Virus record (IMG/VR): IMGVR_UViG_3300025010_000204 | Location: 1 to 27,620 of that record | Source of the DNA: a virus | Length of the DNA stretch: 27,620 nt | Reading direction: 5' to 3' (one strand) | Shown: positions 15,399-22,186 of the stretch, piece after piece | Numbering within the stretch: position 1 is the first letter of the stretch | Layout of the letters: each line of letters opens with the position of its first letter | Position numbers and translations under genes: made by a program | The notes under the pieces: model-generated | What the model saw: only the letters and a program-made list of their open reading frames with translations | Told to the model about the DNA's origin: nothing | The model's database searches: none

Positions 15399-16888
15399 AA
15401 GTAATCGTCCCTCATGAGATCGACTTGATCGAGACGAACGTTCTGGCGGATCCCGCTGAAGAGTGGGACCGGACGACTACCTACGGTGTTGGTGACATTC
15501 GCAAAGTAACCGCCGGGTTGTTGATGCCGGGCAGTTTGGAAATGCTTCCGGACCTTTTGATGTTCGCGGCGCCGACACCTCATACCGTCTACAAGAGCCT
15601 GCGACCGAACAACCTGAACCGGTTCCCGGCTGACTACCTGGAGCCGGTTGTCGAAGAAGGCACCAGCGCGACGAGCATTGTGGTTACCGGGGCCGCGTCG
15701 ATCGTTACCGGGACCAGCGCGACAACAGTAACGATGGCTGCCGGTCAGCTGGTATTCACGACTCAGACGGGTAAGGGTTTTGCCGCCGGTCAGCCAATAA
15801 CCATCAAGAAGACCGCAACGCCGATCAGTTTCAACATGCTGGCCGAAGTCTTGAGCTATGTCACCGGCACCGGTGTTCTGACGGTCAACGTCTATCAGGT
15901 TTCAGGAACCGGTGACCACGCGGGCTGGACGATCACCGCGGAGATCCCCTTGGTCGGCAATGCCCGGACATTCATCACTCAGACCGGCAAGAGCTTCTTC
16001 CCCGGTCAAGTGGTTGAGATCGCCAAAGCGGCGACACCTCTTTCGGTAAATATGACCGGGGAGGTTACCGCTTACGACATTGCAACCGGATCAATGACGG
16101 TCGAAGTCAACAGCACCACTGGCGAAGGAACGCATAGCGCCTGGGTAATCAAGACCAAGGATGAAAAAGGGTATTGGGAAGTGGTAAGGACCACGAACCA
16201 ATGGGCTATGTGGAATCAGTACCTTTATGAGTACACTGAGAACGACGGTGAGATCCATTTCAAGCTACGGACGAATCGGGCGGACCACTCGGTTTTTTAT
16301 GGCCTGGACGCTCAGATCCTGAAGCAGATAATGTGGAACGCTGAACAGACGGAAATCCTTTGGGAAGACGAGATAAATCTGATTTACAGCAATCCTCTTA
16401 CGCAACCTACGGATTGGTGGGAGTACTACTATGGTGAGGCCGGACAGACAAATGAGGTAATGCGGGAATTCGGCGTTGCTCCGTATGAAGGGGTGCTTGA
16501 AGTTCGGATCATCAACACCGCTTCGAAAGCAAAGTGCGGCGACATGGTTCTTGGTAGGGCTTTCTATTTAGGTGAACTGGAGCTCAATCCGGAAGCAGGC
16601 ATCATTGATTACACATTGCCGAAGGAAGAGGAAAATGGTCGTATCACTCTGAAAGAAGGTTATTGGGCTAAAGAGAATTCCCTTCTGGTTCGTGTTCCCG
16701 CGGAGAGAGCTGATGCAGTGTATAAGACTCTCGCTTCACTCCGGGCGACACCTGCGCCGTATATTGGTGATGATGAACCGGATGGCTATGAGGCGTTTAA
16801 GCTTCTTGGTATCGCGCAACGCTGGAGAATCGTTTTTCATTCAAGTAAGTATATCGGTTTAAGCATTGACCTAAAAGGATTCGTATGA
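15395..16888 (+). CDS. Tail-tip/baseplate protein with duplicated beta module
   Basis: The 497-residue product follows the tape measure by an ATGA overlap. It starts MKVIVPHEIDLIETN with WDRTTTYGVGDIRK and YKSLRPNN, and after the insertion resumes at KGYWEVVRTTNQWAMWNQYLYEYTEN, a pattern I know from phage tail-tip proteins near the fibre. Between these lie two related modules (about residues 121-180 and 193-252), each with TQTGKxF, a GQ-x-I/V-x-I strand, a T/AxTGxLTV-like strand and a W-x-I end. The rest is beta-rich, with EGVLEVRIINTASKAKCGDMVLGRAFYLGELE. It is probably a structural tip or fibre-adaptor protein. No Dit, Tal or NlpC/P60 gene is recognised next to it. Confidence 0.6.
   Translation: MKVIVPHEIDLIETNVLADPAEEWDRTTTYGVGDIRKVTAGLLMPGSLEMLPDLLMFAAPTPHTVYKSLRPNNLNRFPADYLEPVVEEGTSATSIVVTGAASIVTGTSATTVTMAAGQLVFTTQTGKGFAAGQPITIKKTATPISFNMLAEVLSYVTGTGVLTVNVYQVSGTGDHAGWTITAEIPLVGNARTFITQTGKSFFPGQVVEIAKAATPLSVNMTGEVTAYDIATGSMTVEVNSTTGEGTHSAWVIKTKDEKGYWEVVRTTNQWAMWNQYLYEYTENDGEIHFKLRTNRADHSVFYGLDAQILKQIMWNAEQTEILWEDEINLIYSNPLTQPTDWWEYYYGEAGQTNEVMREFGVAPYEGVLEVRIINTASKAKCGDMVLGRAFYLGELELNPEAGIIDYTLPKEEENGRITLKEGYWAKENSLLVRVPAERADAVYKTLASLRATPAPYIGDDEPDGYEAFKLLGIAQRWRIVFHSSKYIGLSIDLKGFV
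15755..15934 (+). repeat. Tail-tip beta module copy 1
   Basis: This copy encodes residues 121-180 of the tail-tip protein. It shares with the next copy FxTQTGK, a G-Q strand, a P-x2-x-NM turn, T-G-x-hydrophobic-T-V and a final W-x-I. Confidence 0.6.
15971..16150 (+). repeat. Tail-tip beta module copy 2
   Basis: This copy encodes residues 193-252. It starts FITQTGKSFFPGQVVEI and ends HSAWVIK. It is clearly a duplicate of the preceding module but diverged, so the duplication is not recent. Confidence 0.6.
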
Positions 16889-17793
16889 CCGCAATCAATC
16901 TAACCCCTGTTACCCTTGTGGATGTTCAGAGGGTACCAAGCAAGCAGAACCAGAGAATGTTCGCCCAATTCGCTGATGAGTTCAATGCCACAGTGATACC
17001 TCGACTGGCGGCGGAACTGGCGGCGAATGTTCCAGAGCTGAACAAGCTTGTTGCCGGTCTTCATCTAGCTGTGGCACTCGACGCCTATAACCCTGCAACC
17101 ACCTATAACTTTCCCAACGCCGTGGCTTGCGCAGACGGGTATCCGAGATACTGCGTCGGTACTGAGGTGTCAGGCGATGACCCTGTAGTAAACGCGAATG
17201 GCAATTGGGTTAACCCGTATCAATTGCAGACAGCGGTGATGGCGGCATATGCTCTTTTGGACTCACCTGATTTTGATGGTGCCCCAAAGTGCGATACCGC
17301 ACCTTCGGGAACAAACACCCGGCAAATAGCCAACACCGCTTTTGTGCAGAATGTGGCAAACGGGCTGGTGAAACAGGGTGGGGGAATAGGACAGGCCGGT
17401 AATAAAATTGAGATTGGGTGGTCTGGAAGCCGGTTAAAGGCGACCATTGATGACACGTTTGATGTTGGGAATTTAACGTCAGATTCAATGCTCAATACCC
17501 TATTCCCCGGCTCTGTTTCCAACAAGATTCAGAAGTTCTCAAATGGGATCACTCTTCAATGGGGAACGGCTGTATCAAGCGCGGTAGCATTTGGGGCAAC
17601 GACGGTAACCTTTACCACTCCTTTTACAACATGCTTCGGGGTTATCCCGGTAGTATATGGACCTAATCAACCGAATGTATTGCGGACATATTGCTGGTTG
17701 AACGGCCTTCCTTCGGCGACTTCTTTCAGTTTCGGGGCGCAACAAGCAGGGGATCAGATATTCTGGATCGCTTTAGGGTATATCGCACCATGA
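16885..17793 (+). CDS. Tail fibre protein with gp53-like C-terminus
   Basis: This 302-residue protein is predicted to bind the host surface. Residues about 1-60 look like a tail-attachment or helical segment (FADEFNATVIPRLAAELAANVPELNKL). DAYNPATTYNFPN followed by NGNWVNPYQ resembles small surface-binding modules. SGTNTRQIANTAFVQNV (about 141-157) is a common tail fibre motif. Residues about 217-302 (FSNGITLQWG through WIALGYI) fit the gp53-like fibre C-terminal domain, which forms the receptor-binding tip. There is no signal peptide, as expected for a cytoplasmically assembled fibre. It overlaps both neighbours by ATGA. Confidence 0.75.
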   Translation: MTAINLTPVTLVDVQRVPSKQNQRMFAQFADEFNATVIPRLAAELAANVPELNKLVAGLHLAVALDAYNPATTYNFPNAVACADGYPRYCVGTEVSGDDPVVNANGNWVNPYQLQTAVMAAYALLDSPDFDGAPKCDTAPSGTNTRQIANTAFVQNVANGLVKQGGGIGQAGNKIEIGWSGSRLKATIDDTFDVGNLTSDSMLNTLFPGSVSNKIQKFSNGITLQWGTAVSSAVAFGATTVTFTTPFTTCFGVIPVVYGPNQPNVLRTYCWLNGLPSATSFSFGAQQAGDQIFWIALGYIAP

Positions 17794-18200
17794 AAATTAC
17801 TCGTCATCAGGTAGAAAAAATATTGGGCCTCAATGAATGGTTGCCTACAGATCAGGAGTACTTGACTGTTGATGCAACTACCATGCAGAAGATGATAGAT
17901 ATGTTCCCTGATCCCTTTGGGTATATTAAAGGTTTACACCCGTGCTCGGATATCGCAATGGGTGTCATAGTGCGAATCAATGAATGGCGGGCAACGAATA
18001 TCATTACTATCCCGGAAGATGAACACCTGCATTGGGCGGTTGGGCAAATCCTTATCAGTAAATGGCGTGGGATAAAACAAAAGCATCATGCTAATTTTTT
18101 TATAGATCACGACCTGGTGTTGTGGCATTTCGATATGCAAATTAAACAAATGTGGAGAGCGGATGAGAGCGATGATAAGAGATTTTTTGCTATTATGTAG
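17790..18200 (+). CDS. Putative papain-fold protein resembling the MOA lectin C-terminal domain
   Basis: Start at 17790 (ATGA overlap; 136 residues) rather than the longer in-frame start at 17691, which lies over the fibre gene. The order of features recalls the Agglutinin_C (MOA C-terminal, papain-like) family: HPCSDIA with C52 where that family has CDDFA, then WAVGQILISKW, then KHHANFFI with H99/H100 and N102, then a strand and DMQIKQ where the family has EPQ. C52 and H100 would be the catalytic pair. In MOA the domain is a calcium-dependent cysteine protease. No signal peptide is visible. The role could be processing of the adjacent fibre-like proteins or cell-wall damage; this is inference, and the family call itself is tentative. 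Confidence 0.5.
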   Translation: MKITRHQVEKILGLNEWLPTDQEYLTVDATTMQKMIDMFPDPFGYIKGLHPCSDIAMGVIVRINEWRATNIITIPEDEHLHWAVGQILISKWRGIKQKHHANFFIDHDLVLWHFDMQIKQMWRADESDDKRFFAIM

Positions 18201-20067
18201 CATTCCGATTCTGCTGTTCGGGTGTTCTGGAAAGTCCTTACAGGATCAATCAGCCGATGTGGAAGCACAGCAGACACTTACTTCCGGGGAAGGGGTTACT
18301 TGGGAGAGTCAGAAAACGATATCGAACTCCAATTTCACCGAATTGTTTGGGCGGTTCTGCGGGGATGCCACAACTTGGCCGTGCTATGGCGGCCAGGCGG
18401 GCGGCGGGTCTTATATTCGGCTTCGGGGGGCTTCCGGTTTCTACAATCAATTGTCGGCCGGGAATACCGCAGCGAACCGGACATTGATACTGCCGATTGA
18501 TGCTCTTCCGTCCGGCGCGAACACCAGACTATTCAATGTGAATAGCTCCGGTCAGATGGCCCTTATCGACCCTGCAATGTTCGAACCCGCATTAACCGCT
18601 GCAAGTCAAGCCGAAGCCGAAGCCGGAACGGAAACCGCCTTACGCTCATTCTCACCATTACGAATTAAACAGGCTATCGATGCCCTGGCGGCTGGCGGCA
18701 CAGGCTCAAACGATGCCGCAGATATCCTTCTTGTTGATGCCGGGACATTTTTCCCAACTGATAATACCGAGGCGGCGCTTCAGTATATCATGGCGAATCT
18801 CGCTCCTAAAGTAGGGGCACAGTTAACCGGTGCCGTCTCTCTCCCTCCTCTTGCTCAGACGCTTGAAGTCGAAGGGGTTATTGTAGCGGATGAAGACGGG
18901 GAGAACGGTGTTGAGCTGCTAGAAAATACCGTCGAGAAAGACTTTTCCGGTAAAGGTGGTATGCAACTTGGGCCTAGTGGGGTGAGTATCCATCAGCCTG
19001 GTACCGACCCGTTATATTTTGACAATATCCAGCGTCGTAACGACCCTGCATCTGCATTCAATATTCTAAGTTGGAACGACTTTAAGTTCAATGGTTCAAA
19101 CGTTCTCAACGATTCCGGGGCTGGATCAGTCGACGAGATGTGGTCCAGCTCTAAAATTGCGATAGAGCTTGAAGCTCTGAGGGTATGGGCATCAGCTAAT
19201 TTCGGCGGAAGCGGGGGTGGAACAGGAGGCTCGGCTTTCGCAACCCTCGGAGCAGCTCCATATTCGAACGTAACCTGTACCGCCTCTGCTTACTATGGGA
19301 CCGATTTATACCTCTGTCTCGATGGGTATTACACCAGGAAAATAGCAACAACGGCGCATAGCAACGTCTACACGCCATCTACGTTACCCTCCCTTAACGC
19401 TGCAAGCGGTTATGCTACATCGCTCCAACGCCTTTACGTCTTTGCGGAGAACTCCGGAACTACCGCCGATGACCTGTCAACAGCCAATGCAACAGCAACG
19501 GTAAGCACAGGTATATGGAGCACCAGGGGCGTGTCTTTTAGTACAAACGGTAATAAGGTTACTTTCCCGCTTGCCACAATTGGCAGTAGCGGAACGATAA
19601 TGATCGCTTACACTTCATTGGGGCAATCCGGGCAGTGTTTAGACCCTACATCAGATTATGCTAAATGGTTTTCCACATCCCCCGGAGCAACGGACCAATG
19701 GATGTTACAGCGGTTAAACGACACCAATATTGCACTTCTAACATCCCCCACGTTAGCAACCAATATGTTTGTGGGTACTGATCTGTACAGTCAGGTGCGT
19801 CACGTTTTGACACTTACATGGGATGATACCGCCAATATCGTCAAAGTTTATCTTGACGGGGTACTGAAAGATACCGAAACTGGAGCGTTCGCTATATCGA
19901 TTTCCGACACGACGATGATTCTTGGCAACCGTGAAGCTGGAGACCGCGAAGGGATGGTGGAGATGGAATGGTACGGGCAATGGTCAATCATCCAACCACT
20001 TGCCGCTATCGAGTCGTTGAGCGCAAACCCATACCAGCTTGTTACTAACCCGCCTAGGAGTTGGTAA
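18163..20067 (+). CDS. Predicted lipoprotein with tail-fibre and LamG-like domains
   Basis: The N-terminus has a short charged region, a hydrophobic run and a lipobox L18-F19-G20-C21 followed by SGKS. A Ser at +2 fits sorting to the outer membrane in Gram-negatives. The start at 18163 has GGAG at 18154-18157; ATG 18172 is an alternative. Inside are fibre-like segments: ASQAEAEAGTETAL then LRIKQAIDAL (about 147-175), and SVDEMWSSSKI (about 322-332). A Gly-rich linker at 348-357 leads to a LamG/concanavalin-like C-terminal half (about 430-625: HVLTLTWDDT, VYLDGVLKDTE, MILGNREAGDR, EWYGQW). The combination of fibre motifs and lipoprotein signal is unusual. It overlaps the previous gene by 38 bases. 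Confidence 0.7.
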   Translation: MRAMIRDFLLLCSIPILLFGCSGKSLQDQSADVEAQQTLTSGEGVTWESQKTISNSNFTELFGRFCGDATTWPCYGGQAGGGSYIRLRGASGFYNQLSAGNTAANRTLILPIDALPSGANTRLFNVNSSGQMALIDPAMFEPALTAASQAEAEAGTETALRSFSPLRIKQAIDALAAGGTGSNDAADILLVDAGTFFPTDNTEAALQYIMANLAPKVGAQLTGAVSLPPLAQTLEVEGVIVADEDGENGVELLENTVEKDFSGKGGMQLGPSGVSIHQPGTDPLYFDNIQRRNDPASAFNILSWNDFKFNGSNVLNDSGAGSVDEMWSSSKIAIELEALRVWASANFGGSGGGTGGSAFATLGAAPYSNVTCTASAYYGTDLYLCLDGYYTRKIATTAHSNVYTPSTLPSLNAASGYATSLQRLYVFAENSGTTADDLSTANATATVSTGIWSTRGVSFSTNGNKVTFPLATIGSSGTIMIAYTSLGQSGQCLDPTSDYAKWFSTSPGATDQWMLQRLNDTNIALLTSPTLATNMFVGTDLYSQVRHVLTLTWDDTANIVKVYLDGVLKDTETGAFAISISDTTMILGNREAGDREGMVEMEWYGQWSIIQPLAAIESLSANPYQLVTNPPRSW

Positions 20068-20068
20068 T

Positions 20069-21925
20069 ATGAGGTACTTGTACATAATATTTATCCTGCT
20101 TTTAGGTCATCAGGCTCCGGCAGCAACGCTTGTTGACCTTGACTTTAACAATGGTTCATGGGCGCCGCTATCTAAAGACTCGTGGTGGAGTTACACGCCG
20201 AATGAAGGCACCAACGGGACTGGCGGGATGCGTCTTTTTATCACCCACGCTCAGACTGCGGGGCATCCTAATAGATCATTAACTTTTTCCAACAATACTG
20301 CTGGATTACAAGATTTCTGGATAGAATTTGATGCCAAGGTTTCCCCCCATGCGACGGGGGGCAGTAAATTTGTAAAGTTTTTCGGTAAATTGGACAGCGG
20401 AACCGTAGGGAATAACATGACGATGGCTTTGCAGTATACCAGCATGTTGCAAAATAGGGTGTCCTATAGAGGGGATACCCTATGCGCCGATACCTGGGAC
20501 GGCCCGATAGCTTATCCGTCGTCTGATTGCATACCACACTCAACGTACAATACTACGACGGCCACAGGCGGGAGTATTGATATCCGCGGCAGCGCGTACC
20601 ACCACATAAAGATGCATGTTAAAAGAGCAACCCAGGGAACCAGGAATGGCACCACGAAAATTTGGCACAACGGCGTTTTAGTCGGGGATGTGTCTGACCA
20701 AAACACGAATCCATACCCCTACGGGGATTCTACAGAATTCCAGGAAATAACTTTCGGTGGGTACGTCGATCCCCCAAATTTCACCGGCGCTGATTGGTAT
20801 ATGTGGATTGACAACCTTTATATCGGCACGACAGAGAAGAACGCAACGCCTCCGCCTGGACCTGTTTTGTCAAATCCAATCCCGACCACAACGCTCCCGG
20901 CAGGCACCGTTTCAACAACGCTTGGCATTACCACCAGTGTAAATGCCACCTGTAAGTATTCGTTATCACCAGGAACGGCTTATCCCAATATGAACTATTT
21001 CACCACCGGGGCCGGAACGACAACCCACACAGCGACCATTAACAACTTAGTTCCAGGGCAAAACGCTCCATATTATGTCCGATGCGCAAAGACTAGCGAT
21101 GGTGAACAAAACGACACGGATTATCAAATAAATATCGCGGTAGCCAACAATTACTCGACACTGACTGTCACGAAATCCGGGACCGGGACCGGTACAATTA
21201 CATCATCCCCATCAGGGATCAACTGTGGAACTGTTTGTTCGGAAAGCGTCTTGCAAAACACCGTCAAAACTTTGACGGCTAATCCAGGTAGCGATTCAGC
21301 CTTTACAGCTTGGACAGGGTGTGACTCAGTATCGGGCAATACCTGTACAAAAAACAATGCTTATTCGTCAACCGCAAATGCGCAGTTCACCAGTAGATTG
21401 CCCATTCTTTGTACAGAACAAGATTTTTGGGCTTGCAATTATACGGAATGTTTAGCAATTAATGAGAATTATTGGGAGAATGCTTGTAGGAATATCCCGG
21501 CTCCTGACGATATGATCGGGGCAGACTTATCTACCAATGGTGATTTCGACGAATGGCTAGATGGTTTGCCCGTTGGATGGATAAGTGATAATACCACAAG
21601 AATAACCCAATCTTATGGAGGGGTTCAATTAGATGGAGCCGGTACAAAGATCTGTCAGACATTTCCCGACTTCGGAGCTTTCCGGGAAGCCATTAATGTG
21701 CGGAGCATAACTGGAACTGCTAAACTGACAACGCTGAATTCCACAGTGACTTTCTCTACTCCTGGAACCAAATCACACGTCGTGCAGGATACACGAGTTT
21801 GTTTGGAAGTGGTTTCCGGCAGCATTGTTGTTGACGATTTTGTTCTGAAACGGTATGAAAGTACAATAAGCACGGAAACGCCGCCTGCGGTATTTCGGGC
21901 AAATGGCAAGGGATTAAACTTTTAG
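20069..21925 (+). CDS. Secreted multi-domain adhesin-like protein
   Basis: I chose ATG 20069, which has CTAGGAG (20054-20060) upstream; a start at 20039 would hide the signal peptide. Residues 1-19 are a Sec-type signal with an APAA end, cleavage predicted before TLVDLDF. Residues about 20-265 form a LamG/lyase-like beta sandwich (FWIEFDAKV, HIKMHVKR, IWHNGVLVGDV, WYMWIDNLYIG). A Fn3-like unit (about 275-365, YYVRCAKTSDG) follows. Then comes an InlB-type repeat (about 370-450: LTVTKSGTGTGTITSSP, INCGTVC, AWTGCDSV), then a CBM-like C-terminal domain (ADLSTNGDFDEW, VVDDFVLKRY). It is likely a surface-glycan-binding protein. No catalytic residues are assigned. 618 residues. Confidence 0.65.
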   Translation: MRYLYIIFILLLGHQAPAATLVDLDFNNGSWAPLSKDSWWSYTPNEGTNGTGGMRLFITHAQTAGHPNRSLTFSNNTAGLQDFWIEFDAKVSPHATGGSKFVKFFGKLDSGTVGNNMTMALQYTSMLQNRVSYRGDTLCADTWDGPIAYPSSDCIPHSTYNTTTATGGSIDIRGSAYHHIKMHVKRATQGTRNGTTKIWHNGVLVGDVSDQNTNPYPYGDSTEFQEITFGGYVDPPNFTGADWYMWIDNLYIGTTEKNATPPPGPVLSNPIPTTTLPAGTVSTTLGITTSVNATCKYSLSPGTAYPNMNYFTTGAGTTTHTATINNLVPGQNAPYYVRCAKTSDGEQNDTDYQINIAVANNYSTLTVTKSGTGTGTITSSPSGINCGTVCSESVLQNTVKTLTANPGSDSAFTAWTGCDSVSGNTCTKNNAYSSTANAQFTSRLPILCTEQDFWACNYTECLAINENYWENACRNIPAPDDMIGADLSTNGDFDEWLDGLPVGWISDNTTRITQSYGGVQLDGAGTKICQTFPDFGAFREAINVRSITGTAKLTTLNSTVTFSTPGTKSHVVQDTRVCLEVVSGSIVVDDFVLKRYESTISTETPPAVFRANGKGLNF

Positions 21926-21936
21926 GAGTAATAGAT

Positions 21937-22185
21937 ATGGAACTCACAAGAGACGCAGCGGGGCAGAAGATACAACTCTTTGTTTGGCAACCGGGGAGAG
22001 TAGCTGTAACAGAGGGGCCGCTTGTCAGTCCTAAAGCTGTCTACTGCGTTGTCGCAGGAACCATCGTGATCACCTGGCCCGATGCCAGTGAGAGTACTCG
22101 TGCTATGACGGAAGGCGAGTGTTTCAGTCTCGAAGGCAGCTCAAGTGTGGCTATAACGAGCGGCACATACGATTGGATGGCATGA
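21937..22185 (+). CDS. Small beta-rich protein, cupin-like
   Basis: The 82-residue product has alternating strands ending AVYCVVAGTIVITWP, then GECFSLEGSSSVAITSG, recalling a cupin half-barrel. It has a good ribosome site (TAGGAG, 21924-21929). It lies directly before a 990-residue fibre-like protein, with one base between stop and start, and may act as its adaptor or tail-attachment partner. No signal peptide is seen. The family is not recognised. Confidence 0.45.
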   Translation: MELTRDAAGQKIQLFVWQPGRVAVTEGPLVSPKAVYCVVAGTIVITWPDASESTRAMTEGECFSLEGSSSVAITSGTYDWMA

Positions 22186-22186
22186 T

